Positions 36,245 through 46,751 are shown, numbered from the stretch's first letter. The stretch is DNA of 64,000 bases from Bacteroides ndongoniae (GCF_900108345.1 NZ_FNVV01000014.1:1054001-1118000), one strand, 5' to 3'. Notes: generated from the letters alone by a model not told the origin. Numbers and translations: made by a program.

Positions 36245-38722
36245 CTATTTTATCATCACATTATCCCTGGACGGAACAAATTTTCTTCCATTCTCTTTCC
36301 AGTACAGTTCCAGACGGTCAGCCTCGTCCGCCGTCAGATGAATGACAGCTCCATGTTTGGGAGCATTGAAATTGGTCGACTTCATCACACCGTCATTAAA
36401 CCGTCCCAGATTTTTAAACGTTACAAAATCGGTTGTTTCCGTAAATCCGAAATTATGTGGTGTAACGCTGTATACATCATACATCAATACCCATTTCTCC
36501 TCTCCGATCCGTTTCCATACGGTCGGTGCCTCACAAGCCTTGGGCTCAAAATCGTACCATTTAGAATCGTATCTGTATCCTCCATTGATACGGTCTGATA
36601 CCGCCTGCTTGATACCCGGTGTCCCATCATGTGCTACATAGAACAGATGATAGCGGTCGCCCACCTGTGTTATATCTCCATCTATGGCCGAAATGTTTTC
36701 ATCGGGATACTCGTAAAGCAATTGAGGCAAACTCTCTATCTGATTAAAATCATCGTTTACATATACATAATACAACTTATTCCTTTCATTACGGAAACGC
36801 ATGGTATAATATATCATCAATTTCCCTTTTTGTTCGTCAAAACAGATTTCCGGTGCCCAGGCACAACCTATCTCAGACAGTCCGGCGGTCAGTTTGTCAA
36901 AACGGATGTTGGCACGGTTCCAGTGTATCAGATCCCACGACTTCATCAGAACCAGTCCTTTGTTATTTCCCCAGCCATAAAGTTTTCCATCACGTTCCCA
37001 TTCTGTATCCCGATAACCGTCTCTTTTCGCAAATACATGCAAGTCGGTCATAGCAAGATAAAACGCCCCGTCCGGACCACGATAGATGTAAGGATCGCGA
37101 ATGCCCCGCTGGCTGGCAATAGTGTCACCAGCCAATACCGGTTCTCCACCATTTAAAGCCGTAAACGAATATCCGTCGCGACTGATTGCCATATACAGCC
37201 CATGGGTTTCATCCTTATGGAATACCATCAGATAAGCACTCATGTCTTTTTCCTGCGGCACCGCATTCTTATATCGGAAATGGCTGAATCCGGCTTTGCC
37301 TTTTCCCATACTTACCAGACCGATTCGCAATGCATAGAAGCCTTTGTAGACATTGTGATGCATGCCAGACACGTCGATGTCCTCGGCTATGGCAGTCCAG
37401 TCTTTCCGATCCTTACTAACCCAAACAGAAACATGATTTCCCTGATTTTTAATCTTGACAGAGAAGTTCCGTCCGACAGTATTAGGGACTTCCACCGGTT
37501 TATCTGCATGACGGTAGACGGTAAACACCTTACCGTCGGAAACAAGACCGGCATAAGCCTGCTCATTATAATACAATACCAGCCCGGCTTTGTTTCCCTT
37601 GCCTGTCTGCATATCGACTTGAGTCTCATAATTCTTGTCTTCAGCTGTCACCAGCAAGAGGCGTCCGTCTGCTGGTGTTTTTCCTTTCGCATCCAGCCAC
37701 AGGGTATTCTTGTCGAACTTCAATGCTTTCGGAGCATACTCCTTCCAGAAGGTCCACTGCATTCCCAATTCCGGACCGGCAAAATCGTCCGACAGCTTTA
37801 TTCCGTGTTTTATATCAGACAGATTGTCAAGACGGGATTTCGGCTTCTCTGCCGTACGGCACCAGCCGTCCGAAGTCCATTCTATCGGTTCAACCAATGT
37901 CTGTCTTCCCAATGTATGGTAGCCGTTGGCATAAGCATGATAGACTACCCACCAGTTGCCGTTTACATCGTCAACCAGCGTACCGTGGCCTTTCGACCAC
38001 CAATTGTCGTTGGCGCTATACGTATGTACCAGCGGATTAAAAGGAGAATTTTCCCACGGTCCCAGCACACTTTTCGAACGGGCCATTACTATCATGTGGC
38101 TTGTAGCGGGACCGGCTGTTCCTCCTTCGGCCGAAACCAGGTAATAATAGCCGTCGTGGAAAAACAGCTTTGGCGATTCCAGATACATGCCTTCTGTAAC
38201 CCAGTGCTTGGGAATCGGCCAACCGTCATACACCTTCGTCACTTCGCCACTGACCGAAAGTCCGTCCTTCGACAAAGGAACGACTTTGCCTTCAGACACA
38301 TAAAGAAATCGATTTCCGTCCTTATCTACGATATGTCCGGGGTCAATGCCTCCCACCTTCAGATCGACAGGTTCATTCCAAGGGCCTTGTATCCGGTCGG
38401 CCCAAATCACCCAATTGGTACCTGCCGCCGGATAATAGATATAATAGCGTTCGCCATACTTGACCAAATCGGGAGCCATAGCAGAGCCTTGCCATTCCGT
38501 CATGGCACGGCAAACGGGTTCCCAATGTTCCAAATCCTGAGAATGCCAGATTAAAAAGCCCGGCGCATAATAGAATGGAGAATGTGTCATGTAGTAATCC
38601 TTGCCATCGCGCAGAATGCTCGGATCGGGATAATCCCCCGGCAAGATACATTTAGGATACTCTTGCGATTGCACTTGCCACGACAAGAACACAAAAAGGA
38701 GAAAAAGAAAATTTGCTTTCAT
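36245..38722 (-). CDS. Double GH43 protein: GH43, beta-sandwich, GH43
   Basis: 825 residues from ATG 38722. The signal peptide MKANFLFLLFVFLSWQVQS begins there, and an upstream extension of 44 codons has no such sequence. The first propeller (about 22-310) has base D33 in YPDPSI, then GGIDPGH and YLESPKLF. A jelly roll of the DUF1349 type spans about 325-520. A second propeller (about 535-800) has its own triad candidates in GIRDPYIY, SAIDGDI and ACEAPTVW. Two complete GH43 active sites in one chain suggest consecutive cleavage of two side-chain bonds, probably arabinose and xylose. The long 435-bp gap upstream holds a six-palindrome array, so this gene may start a separately regulated transcript. 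Confidence 0.88.
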   Translation of the reverse strand: MKANFLFLLFVFLSWQVQSQEYPKCILPGDYPDPSILRDGKDYYMTHSPFYYAPGFLIWHSQDLEHWEPVCRAMTEWQGSAMAPDLVKYGERYYIYYPAAGTNWVIWADRIQGPWNEPVDLKVGGIDPGHIVDKDGNRFLYVSEGKVVPLSKDGLSVSGEVTKVYDGWPIPKHWVTEGMYLESPKLFFHDGYYYLVSAEGGTAGPATSHMIVMARSKSVLGPWENSPFNPLVHTYSANDNWWSKGHGTLVDDVNGNWWVVYHAYANGYHTLGRQTLVEPIEWTSDGWCRTAEKPKSRLDNLSDIKHGIKLSDDFAGPELGMQWTFWKEYAPKALKFDKNTLWLDAKGKTPADGRLLLVTAEDKNYETQVDMQTGKGNKAGLVLYYNEQAYAGLVSDGKVFTVYRHADKPVEVPNTVGRNFSVKIKNQGNHVSVWVSKDRKDWTAIAEDIDVSGMHHNVYKGFYALRIGLVSMGKGKAGFSHFRYKNAVPQEKDMSAYLMVFHKDETHGLYMAISRDGYSFTALNGGEPVLAGDTIASQRGIRDPYIYRGPDGAFYLAMTDLHVFAKRDGYRDTEWERDGKLYGWGNNKGLVLMKSWDLIHWNRANIRFDKLTAGLSEIGCAWAPEICFDEQKGKLMIYYTMRFRNERNKLYYVYVNDDFNQIESLPQLLYEYPDENISAIDGDITQVGDRYHLFYVAHDGTPGIKQAVSDRINGGYRYDSKWYDFEPKACEAPTVWKRIGEEKWVLMYDVYSVTPHNFGFTETTDFVTFKNLGRFNDGVMKSTNFNAPKHGAVIHLTADEADRLELYWKENGRKFVPSRDNVMIK

Positions 38723-38897
38723 AAAAAAGATACCAGTTAAATAGGTTATTTTATTATCACATTTATACACAGCACTTGGGGAGGCAGACAGCCACCTACC
38801 TTTTTTAGGCAAAAGCACAACAGAAGCGTATATGAATCTCTGCCCTACTTCCAACTGCTTGCTTGGGTTTTACGCAACAGGCTCTTGTCTCAACAGT

Positions 38898-39028
38898 TTC
38901 TCACAGCTATGAGAAAGTTATTCTCACAAGTATGAGAAAACTATTCTCACAGTTATGAGAAAAAGATTCTCATAGGCATGAGAAAGAAATTCTCATTCAG
39001 TGAGAATGTAGTTCTCATGCTTAGAGAA
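38898..39028. promoter_or_regulatory. Array of six phased palindromes TTCTCA-N6-TGAGAA
   Basis: TTCTCA starts at 38898, 38921, 38944, 38967, 38990 and 39012. In the first four copies TGAGAA follows after exactly six bases, in the fifth after five, and the sixth is imperfect. Spacing is 23, 23, 23, 23 and 22 bp. The array is about 175 bp upstream of the double-GH43 gene. The half-site resembles that of the 82-bp elements near 47.4 and 51.7 kb. The rest of the 435-bp gap holds nothing else I recognise. Confidence 0.85.
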
Positions 39029-39157
39029 CGACCCAAAGTCAGTAAGACAAGGAAATAGCAGGTTAAGATAAAATCCGAAACCTGAATTTATATACTATTA
39101 CGAATAAGCTCCTCCGTACGCTCAATGAGATATGTCCGATTAGCGGCGGCCAGCTTG

Positions 39158-39955
39158 TTATTGAGGAAGATTCAGCAGCCTCCGGTTATCCAGCACGGTC
39201 TGCTGAGCCACTTGCTGTATGTATTCCGCCAGTTCGGCATCGAGATCTGCCGTATAGGTTGTCTGATAATGACGCTGAAAAAGAGTGGAAAAGATTACGT
39301 TGGCTGCCAGGTAGGTTCCCAAGACAGAGGGGTGACTACCGTCCGGCCAATACAGCGACTGATAGGGACGCTCGGCCCGAACACGCTTCCAAGCCATCCC
39401 GACCGGTGCACACCAGGCATCGTTCTGATAAGCCATTTCCAGATAACTGGTTATCAGCCGGTCCTGCATGCCTTCATACGTATCGATCAACGGATATGCT
39501 TCATGCGGTTCCTGACAGCCGTCTTTATGTCCCCACGTCATATAAAAGATGACATGTGCCTGCGGATTGTACACATGAACCAGACTGTCCAGCTGGCGGG
39601 CATACGAATAGGTTTCCCGTTGCACAATGGCGGTCTGCTTGGCGGGAGCGGCGCTCTGCTCCTGCAAAATCACATAATCCCAGTTCCCCTTCCGGATAGC
39701 TTCCTGTTCCTCCTTCCGTTGCAAGTGCTTTTTAAATGTACACCCACCAGGGGTATAAGCCTGCCAGGCAATGTTCATCCGATGGTCCACTGCAATGTTC
39801 CGGGCAATCTTCTGCACCATGAGCGGCAAGTCGTGATAGTAAGTATAACTGTTCCCGATATAGAGTACACGTACAGAGTCCTTTTCGGTCTGCGCACACA
39901 ACGAGCCGACGGATTGCACCAACATACAAATGAAAATAAGAATGACTTGTTTCAT
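39158..39955 (-). CDS. SGNH/GDSL-type hydrolase, DUF4886 family
   Basis: 265 residues from ATG 39955, with a signal peptide to about 21 (SLCAQ). An ATG six bases upstream is an alternative. The block I catalytic serine is S36 in YIGNSYTYY, and the block V Asp/His pair is in WPDGSHPS near residue 229. An oxyanion-type LQEQSAAP lies between. Family members are thought to be carbohydrate esterases acting on acetylated glycans, and no DUF4886 substrate is known to me. It follows susD in the minus operon (107-bp gap), which suggests periplasmic deacetylation of the imported oligosaccharide. Confidence 0.83.
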   Translation of the reverse strand: MKQVILIFICMLVQSVGSLCAQTEKDSVRVLYIGNSYTYYHDLPLMVQKIARNIAVDHRMNIAWQAYTPGGCTFKKHLQRKEEQEAIRKGNWDYVILQEQSAAPAKQTAIVQRETYSYARQLDSLVHVYNPQAHVIFYMTWGHKDGCQEPHEAYPLIDTYEGMQDRLITSYLEMAYQNDAWCAPVGMAWKRVRAERPYQSLYWPDGSHPSVLGTYLAANVIFSTLFQRHYQTTYTADLDAELAEYIQQVAQQTVLDNRRLLNLPQ

Positions 39956-40062
39956 AATCATATATTTTAATGAGTTCGGACAAAAATAAGAAAAAAGTCT
40001 GATTGTCCGCAACCAGGCAGAAGACAATCAGACTTTCTTATCGCAATATAAACAAGCAGGGA

Positions 40063-42090
40063 TTACCAGCCGGGATTCTGCTTCAACTGGCTATTCAGAC
40101 GCATTTGTGTTCTTGGTATCGGAGAGAGATAGTCGCGTTGGCTGAAAAGCAAGTTACCTGCCAAAGTAGCGATGGAACGTCCATAGTCAGGATCGTCCGG
40201 TCCACTTCCTTCGTAAATGCCGTAGAGCAACGGATATTTCTCGGGATAATAGCAGGGTTCACCAAAGTAAGTAGCATCGTTGGCCTTTTCGGTCTCGTAG
40301 GCAGTACCCAAAATCTTATGACCCAGTTTCTGTCCGGTCAGGTTGATGTGGGCAATACCCCAGCGCTTCAAGTCATCCAGACGGAAGCCCTCACCAAAGA
40401 GCTCGCAAGCACGCTCGCGGCGTATCTCGTCCAGCATATTCATCTTCTTACAGATGGTTTTTCCGGTAGCGTGGTCAAACCAACCGGCATCCCATACGTT
40501 GGCAATCAATGCATTGGTCAACGGAGCCACACGGGCACGAGCACGATTCTTGTTAATAGACTTATCCAAATCCTCATCCGAAATCGTTCCACCATTCAGT
40601 TCGCAAGTAGCTTCGGCGTAAATCAGGTGTACTTCGGCCAAACGGATCAACGGATAATCGGCCGATTCCGTTTCACTGGGTCTGCCTGCACCTTCAATCA
40701 GGAACTTGCGGCTACCATAACTGCTGGCGGTAGAGTTGTTGCGAAGAGTCGGCTTAAACACGGCACAAGTGCTGCTGTATGCAGGATCGCTTGAATCATA
40801 CACGTCATTGTTCTTGGGGAATACCGGATCGGGATAAGGTTTACCAGTCTCCGTCAGCTGTCGGCCATCTTCCGGACGGCTGCTCCAGAATGTCCGGTCG
40901 GGGATGGACATACAGCAACCGATGAAACGATAGTCACGGTTGCGGAACTCACCCACAAACGTATCATAGCCCTCGAACTGGGGATTGTTCTGTGCATCCT
41001 TCATGTCGCCCGTATAGCTGATGCGGATAGGCAGACCGTTGCGGCAGAGGAAGGACTCGCCGAAGCTGGAACTGATGTTGGAACCCTGCCAGGTAGCCAC
41101 GGTGTGTGAGAGGTTGATGCCACCACGTCCCAAATCATAATCGTACTTCTTGAAGAAGATGAACTCCTTGTTGGTACTCTTGCCTGCACCCATGAAGTTA
41201 GGAATGTTGCCCGCACCATCGTCGATATTGAACAGATAGAAGTAGCTCAGGCTATCACATTCGTTCCACAATTCGAAGGTACCGCTCTCGGCCTCGTCAA
41301 TCACTTCACCTGAAAGGCGTTTGGCCTCGCTCAACATTTTCTCGATGCTGTAGTATCCTTCCGGTTTGGCTGTACCGGCACCCGTGTTCACACCGTCTCC
41401 GTCCAGGTCGTAACCAATGGTCGGTACATATTTCTCCCATGTTGCCTCGTAAAGCAGTACACGGGCCAGGAAAGACTTGGCGGCTTCCTGGCTGACCTTT
41501 CCTTTGGAATCAGCAGGAATATTCTTTTCCTGAGGCAACATCGGAATAGCCTTTTCCAGGTCGGAAATAATGAATGCAGCGACTTCGTAACGGCTCTTGC
41601 GCGGACCGTAAAGCACTTCATCGTTGACGTCAAGTACATGATCGACAATGGGCACACCACCAAAGATACGTAACAGATAGAAATGCTGCCATGCACGGAA
41701 GAAGTAAGCCGTACCTACCGACTGGGCAATTTCTGCCTGATCGCCTGTATATTCTGCCGCCTTCTGCAACAGAATGTTACAAGTACGGATATGACTGTAC
41801 GGTTTATCCCACTGATAGTTGCTTTCAGGAGCCGAACCGCCTCCATTACTACCCAATCCGGAAATATCCAGATTGCGGTCCATGCTGTCATAATTTGCCT
41901 GATTGTTGTAATTCTTCCACGCTTCTACATTGTAAAGCGCATTGGCAGCCTGCTCAAAATGCTCCGGTGTTTTGAAGACGATAGCTTCCGTACCCTGTGA
42001 CAAGGGTTCCTTATTCAGGAAATCGCTACATGCCGTCAAAGACAAGGTCATAGCCGAAGCCAGAAATATCTTGTTCAATATTGTTTTCAT
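40063..42090 (-). CDS. SusD/RagB-family glycan-binding lipoprotein
   Basis: 675 residues, long for the family (about 550 is common). Lipobox SLTAC with cysteine 21 followed by SDFLN fits outer-membrane surface export. The helical TPR-like N-terminal part contains DFLNKEPLS and the typical AAQ/YFFRAWQHFYLLRIFGGVP block. The C-terminal half ends with the usual FPIPRTQ-like segment (YLSPIPRTQMRLN). It sits on the matching SusC barrel as a lid and holds the oligosaccharide. It is 22 bp after susC on the same strand. Confidence 0.95.
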   Translation of the reverse strand: MKTILNKIFLASAMTLSLTACSDFLNKEPLSQGTEAIVFKTPEHFEQAANALYNVEAWKNYNNQANYDSMDRNLDISGLGSNGGGSAPESNYQWDKPYSHIRTCNILLQKAAEYTGDQAEIAQSVGTAYFFRAWQHFYLLRIFGGVPIVDHVLDVNDEVLYGPRKSRYEVAAFIISDLEKAIPMLPQEKNIPADSKGKVSQEAAKSFLARVLLYEATWEKYVPTIGYDLDGDGVNTGAGTAKPEGYYSIEKMLSEAKRLSGEVIDEAESGTFELWNECDSLSYFYLFNIDDGAGNIPNFMGAGKSTNKEFIFFKKYDYDLGRGGINLSHTVATWQGSNISSSFGESFLCRNGLPIRISYTGDMKDAQNNPQFEGYDTFVGEFRNRDYRFIGCCMSIPDRTFWSSRPEDGRQLTETGKPYPDPVFPKNNDVYDSSDPAYSSTCAVFKPTLRNNSTASSYGSRKFLIEGAGRPSETESADYPLIRLAEVHLIYAEATCELNGGTISDEDLDKSINKNRARARVAPLTNALIANVWDAGWFDHATGKTICKKMNMLDEIRRERACELFGEGFRLDDLKRWGIAHINLTGQKLGHKILGTAYETEKANDATYFGEPCYYPEKYPLLYGIYEGSGPDDPDYGRSIATLAGNLLFSQRDYLSPIPRTQMRLNSQLKQNPGW

Positions 42091-42112
42091 ATTTCAAGTT
42101 TTAAGAATTTAG

Positions 42113-45100
42113 TTAGAAAGTTACGTCCACACCAAAAGTCAACAAACGGCTGAAGGGGAACGTGTTGTTTGAAGCCTCACCATTTTCCGGGTCATAACCA
42201 TCTTTCACTTTGGTCCATTCCCACAGGTCATCGCCCGAGAAGTAAACCCGCACCTTGTTCAGTCCGGCCTTGGCAATCCATTGTTTGGGAAGCGAATAAC
42301 CTACTACCAAAGACTTCAGACGGATGTAACGGTTGTTCTGTACACTAGCATCCACGTTGTTATAGTTAAACTTGTTGAAGTTCTGGTCACGCGAAATAAT
42401 CGGATATTCAGCATCTGTATAATCTGGCGTCCATGTCTTGTTCAGGAAGGTACTGTTCTGCAGCGTGTAATTTGTTACAAACGGAGCATAGACATTACCC
42501 GTTCTCAGAATATTCTGCTTGCCTACGCCCTGGAAGAAGGCTGAAAAGTCAATACCTTTCCACTCAAGACCCAACTTAATACCGAATGTCAGACGCGGAG
42601 CGGCATCGCCGGCATAATACAGGTCCTCGGTCGTAATGGCACCATCGCCATTCAAGTCTACATAGCGGCGGGCACCCGGACGCAAGCGGTTGGTACCTGT
42701 TTCGGACGGAGCCGGCAGGATGTTGTTAGCTTTAGGGCCTGTGCGATCGGCATTCCAGTAATACATTTCATAGTAAGCGTCCACTTCTTCCTGAGTCTGG
42801 AAGATTCCGTCTGTCTGGTACACATAGATGGCATTCAACGGTCTGCCAACCAAACGGTTCGTGTTCTTACCCGGATCGGGCACGTTTTCATTGTTCGTCA
42901 ACTCCAGCAATTCAGTAGATGCATCGGCCAACGAAGCACCGATGTTGTATCTTACCTGTCCAATCTGGTCGTTCCAGTTCAAGGCTATTTCCCAACCTTT
43001 GGTACGCAACTTACCGTTGTTGGTCTTCGGAGCAGATGCACCTAATACAGAAGGATACGTTACGTCGATGAACATACCATCGTTGGTCTTCACAAAGTAA
43101 TCGAACGAACCTCTCAACCGATTGCTCAACACAGCAAAGTCAACACCTGCATTGTGGCTGTAAATGGTTTCCCAAGTACGTTGGTCTGAAGTCATGTTGG
43201 CCACCCACAACGAAGTATGTTGAGTAGCTGTAGTGCCAAACAACGTAGTACCGGTACTAATAGTAGAAAAGCGTTCGTAATTGTCGATACCGTTCACATT
43301 ACCGGTCTTACCGTAATTGTAACGCACTTTCAAGTCATCCAGCCAGTTGATGTCCTTCAGGAAATTCTCCCGTGAGATTCTCCAGAAGCCGGAAACAGAA
43401 TAGAAGTTCTTCCAACGTTGCTCTTTGGAGAGTTTCGACGAACCGTCACGACGTGCCAACACTTCTACCGAGTACTTGTCATCGTAGATATAGTTCAGAC
43501 GTCCCAAGTAGGAAACAAAACCCCATGAGCTCTGTCCACCACCAGCCGACTTGGTAGCTCCGTCAATCCATACATCCAAATCCGTCAGACCAGATCCCGG
43601 ATAGAGAGGGCCCATACCACGTGAAGCGGTCACTTTCTTATAACTTTCCTGTTCGGCCGTCATACCCAACATGGCAGACAAACTGTGAACTTCGGCAAAT
43701 GTGCGCTCATAGTTGGCATAACCTCCCAAAGTCACATTCTCCCAACGTTCCATCTTTTCTTCCAGCGAACCGGGTCCCTGCTTGTTTCCGGTCTGTGTGC
43801 CTACCCAGTCGTAATACTGCACCTTATTCTTGGCAGTCTGTGTGGCACGCTGAGCCAGTTTATAATTACCCGTAGCAGAGAAAGAAAGTCCCTGTACCCA
43901 TTTGTTGAGGTCGAGCGTCACCTTGCCGTTTGCACGGAAGTTGGTAAACGAGTTCTTTATCTGTCCACCCTGTGTCAAACCACCAACCGGGTTACGGTTT
44001 CCACTAAATGTATCGTAAGCATCGCCGTTCTGGTTATATACAGGCCAGAACCAAGGGTCGAACCAACCCGCACCGACATCGGTCGAAGGAGTGGTAATGT
44101 CGCGCTTCTCATACGACATGCCGGTCTCGAACTTCAGGAAATCGTAAGCCTGATAATCCATGTTCAGTCGGGCACCGTATTTTTTCTCACCATCTTCGGC
44201 TATCTTCAACTGCGAATTGGCATCCGAATAGCTCAACGAAGCATAGTATCCGAATTTGTCATCTGCACCGGAGATGGTCACTGCGTGACGTTGTGAAGTA
44301 GCACTACCATACAATACATCCTGCATATAGACATTCGGATCCCAGCGCTCTACCTTGTCGCCGTTCTGCAAAGTCAGTACCCGGCCTGCACGCAGGGCGT
44401 TGAACAGTGTCTCCCCTTTATATACAACCGGATTACCAGTTGTCGGATCTACATCCGAAGCATCCAGTGTCGGTCCTCCAAACGAATTGAATATCCACCA
44501 GTTGATGTTCTTATGTACTTCCTCCGGCGTACTCAGGCTGGGATTTGCAGCTATCGCATCGTAGTATTGAGCCTGATAGAACATGTCCAGCCATTCACTG
44601 TTGGTCGTAAACGAAGGCTGAATACCGGTAATAGAACGGCTGATGGCGCCATTATAAGTCACCTGCGCCTTGCCTTTCTTTCCACGTTTCGTAGTAACCA
44701 ACACAACACCCGAAGCAGAACGGGCACCGTAGATGGCGGCCGAAGCGTCCTTCAACACAGAGATGTTCTCAATATCATTGGCATTCATGGCGTTCAAGTC
44801 ATCCAACGAACCGGACATACCGTCAATGATCACCAACGGATTACCATCACCGTTGATAGAAACATCACCACGAATCTTCATAGAAGCATTCTCACTACCC
44901 GGACGGCTGGACGTACGCGTAATGACCAGTCCCGGAACCTCGCCCTGCAAAGCTACAGTAGCATTGGTGATACCTTTATTGCTGAAAGCCTCTTCACCTT
45001 TTACCTGTGTGATGGCACTCGTCAGTGATGCCTTCTTCTGCGTACCGTAACCTACTACTACCACTTCTTCCAGCAATTCGGAATCTTCCTGCAAGGTTAC

Positions 45101-45409
45101 ATTATAATCGTTTTGAGCACCGACCTTGATCTCCACTGTCTGGTAACCGATGTAAGAGATGACCAACGTGCCCGAAGCATTGTTCAGCGTAAAGTTACCG
45201 TCAATATCGGTTATCACACCGTTTGTTGTTCCTTTCACCATCACGTTGGCACCAATGACCGGTTCGCCGTTTTTATCCAGAACTTTACCTTTCACGGTCT
45301 TTCCGCTTTGCTGTACTTCCTGTACCACTTCTACCGCCGCACGTACCTGCGATGCGGGATATAGGGAGGCCGCACACAAGGCGGCAACCCATATGAATTT
45401 CTTTCTCAT
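42113..45409 (-). CDS. SusC/RagA-family TonB-dependent outer-membrane transporter
   Basis: 1098 residues, with a signal peptide to about 24. A carboxypeptidase-D-like regulatory domain (about 36-110, VKGKVLDKNGEPVIGANV) precedes a TonB box near 114-122 (EEVVVVGYG), the plug (VLKDASAAIYGARSASGVVL), and the 22-strand barrel ending in VDVTF. It imports oligosaccharides with SusD. There is no STN domain at the N-terminus, although the operon is headed by an ECF sigma gene. So the usual SusC-to-anti-sigma signalling is absent here. The ending in phenylalanine is normal for BAM insertion. Confidence 0.97.
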   Translation of the reverse strand: MRKKFIWVAALCAASLYPASQVRAAVEVVQEVQQSGKTVKGKVLDKNGEPVIGANVMVKGTTNGVITDIDGNFTLNNASGTLVISYIGYQTVEIKVGAQNDYNVTLQEDSELLEEVVVVGYGTQKKASLTSAITQVKGEEAFSNKGITNATVALQGEVPGLVITRTSSRPGSENASMKIRGDVSINGDGNPLVIIDGMSGSLDDLNAMNANDIENISVLKDASAAIYGARSASGVVLVTTKRGKKGKAQVTYNGAISRSITGIQPSFTTNSEWLDMFYQAQYYDAIAANPSLSTPEEVHKNINWWIFNSFGGPTLDASDVDPTTGNPVVYKGETLFNALRAGRVLTLQNGDKVERWDPNVYMQDVLYGSATSQRHAVTISGADDKFGYYASLSYSDANSQLKIAEDGEKKYGARLNMDYQAYDFLKFETGMSYEKRDITTPSTDVGAGWFDPWFWPVYNQNGDAYDTFSGNRNPVGGLTQGGQIKNSFTNFRANGKVTLDLNKWVQGLSFSATGNYKLAQRATQTAKNKVQYYDWVGTQTGNKQGPGSLEEKMERWENVTLGGYANYERTFAEVHSLSAMLGMTAEQESYKKVTASRGMGPLYPGSGLTDLDVWIDGATKSAGGGQSSWGFVSYLGRLNYIYDDKYSVEVLARRDGSSKLSKEQRWKNFYSVSGFWRISRENFLKDINWLDDLKVRYNYGKTGNVNGIDNYERFSTISTGTTLFGTTATQHTSLWVANMTSDQRTWETIYSHNAGVDFAVLSNRLRGSFDYFVKTNDGMFIDVTYPSVLGASAPKTNNGKLRTKGWEIALNWNDQIGQVRYNIGASLADASTELLELTNNENVPDPGKNTNRLVGRPLNAIYVYQTDGIFQTQEEVDAYYEMYYWNADRTGPKANNILPAPSETGTNRLRPGARRYVDLNGDGAITTEDLYYAGDAAPRLTFGIKLGLEWKGIDFSAFFQGVGKQNILRTGNVYAPFVTNYTLQNSTFLNKTWTPDYTDAEYPIISRDQNFNKFNYNNVDASVQNNRYIRLKSLVVGYSLPKQWIAKAGLNKVRVYFSGDDLWEWTKVKDGYDPENGEASNNTFPFSRLLTFGVDVTF

Positions 45410-45445
45410 GATGTAAAAACGTATTTTTATGTATTCGTATTAGAT

Positions 45446-46687
45446 TTACTCTTCTGCACCATAGACATTCAAGTCTGCCAACATGGCTTGCGAACCCGTA
45501 CCTTTGTGTTCGGTACCGAAGTACACCTTAATATATCGGGCACGGGGCGTTGTAGGCAAGCCGCAAGACTGAGGCACGTCGGTATTGGGATCGAAAGCAA
45601 AATCACCATGATCGGTCCACTGCCAACTGTCCGAATTGCTGGGATCGGTCGCACCGGCTTCCGTACAAGTATAGATATGCTGTCCTTTCTGTCCACGGGC
45701 ATCTCCCTGACGACGGGTCAGTTCCACGCTGGCAACGGTTACTTCCTTACCCATATCCAGAATGAACCAATGCGGATAGTTGGTAGCCACTTTCCAGGAA
45801 GCATGCCAATAAGTATTCAGACTGCTGTCTATCATCGAAACTACACGTCCGTTCTTCAGGCCGTCTTTATCGCCTTCGCCCTGTGCTTCCTGAGAGCTGT
45901 AGCCGATGGTTGCGTCATTCGAATTTTCATTGTAACCGGGGAAACTCCATAAAGAACGGTCTATCTTAACTGCCGGTATCGGTGTAATCGTCTTCTCAAT
46001 CGGTTCGGAAGCATTCTCGTACTCATCTTCTGCACTGACTCTGACAACGCACTCACCCTGCAGGAATTCGTTGTTACTGTCCATCAGCATTACTAACTGT
46101 GTGCCTTCACTGTTGGCTGGCACCTCGAACTTGGTGCTTCCTGTCTTGCTGGCATCACTTGCCTGATGGTATTCCAATGCTATCAGTACCGTCGTATTGA
46201 ACTCATTCTTATAGTTCACCAATGTACCGCCCAATACCGGACTCAGTGTAATGGTCTTCACCACTTCCAGATAAGCCGGAGCACCGGGAGCAAACGATAC
46301 TTCTACCGCACCGGCATTATTTCCTTTCACCGAGCAGGCATACAGCGAAAACTTGCATTCGTCCGTACTGGCAAATCCTTTCACGGTGGCAGTCGAAGGT
46401 TTGTCTTTTGCTACCAGCACATACTTCTCTTCACCTTTGGAATTAGTGTAAGAAATCTTGGTGTACATGAAGCTGGGACTGTCGGGATTGGTCCAGCTCA
46501 AGGTAACCTCACCCGGACCGGCAACTGCCTGCACATTGGTGACCTGAGCAGGAGCCGAATTGTCAATCGTAATCCGTCCCTCCTCATCATTGCAGGAATA
46601 GAAAACGGATGCCACACAAGTGGCAAACAGGAAAAGAAGCAGACTTCTTACCTGTAGCAGATTCAATGATCCATTTTTCATAAACAA
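45446..46687 (-). CDS. DUF4959-like/discoidin-domain surface lipoprotein
   Basis: 413 residues, with lipobox VFYSC at cysteine 32 followed by NDEEG, an acidic stretch that fits surface export. A fibronectin-like domain (about 45-135, QVTNVQAVAGPGEVTLSWTNP) is followed by a second beta-domain (about 140-240). A C-terminal F5/8 type C (discoidin) fold follows (about 260-410: IDSSLNTYWHASW, WFILDMGKEVTVASVELTRR). It likely binds glycan at the cell surface, as SGBPs do. Its position before susC instead of after susD is unusual. An alternative start is the third codon (46681). The gap to susC is 36 bp. Confidence 0.85.
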   Translation of the reverse strand: MFMKNGSLNLLQVRSLLLFLFATCVASVFYSCNDEEGRITIDNSAPAQVTNVQAVAGPGEVTLSWTNPDSPSFMYTKISYTNSKGEEKYVLVAKDKPSTATVKGFASTDECKFSLYACSVKGNNAGAVEVSFAPGAPAYLEVVKTITLSPVLGGTLVNYKNEFNTTVLIALEYHQASDASKTGSTKFEVPANSEGTQLVMLMDSNNEFLQGECVVRVSAEDEYENASEPIEKTITPIPAVKIDRSLWSFPGYNENSNDATIGYSSQEAQGEGDKDGLKNGRVVSMIDSSLNTYWHASWKVATNYPHWFILDMGKEVTVASVELTRRQGDARGQKGQHIYTCTEAGATDPSNSDSWQWTDHGDFAFDPNTDVPQSCGLPTTPRARYIKVYFGTEHKGTGSQAMLADLNVYGAEE

Positions 46688-46751
46688 TAAAATTAAATTA
46701 GATTTATGTTATTAACTCAATTCTTTCGCATCATCCGACCGAAGTCTTTTT

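Noticed and set aside
38723..38854. N-terminal extension of the double-GH43 protein
   Set aside because: The 44 extra codons have no signal peptide, while a perfect one begins at the internal ATG 38722.
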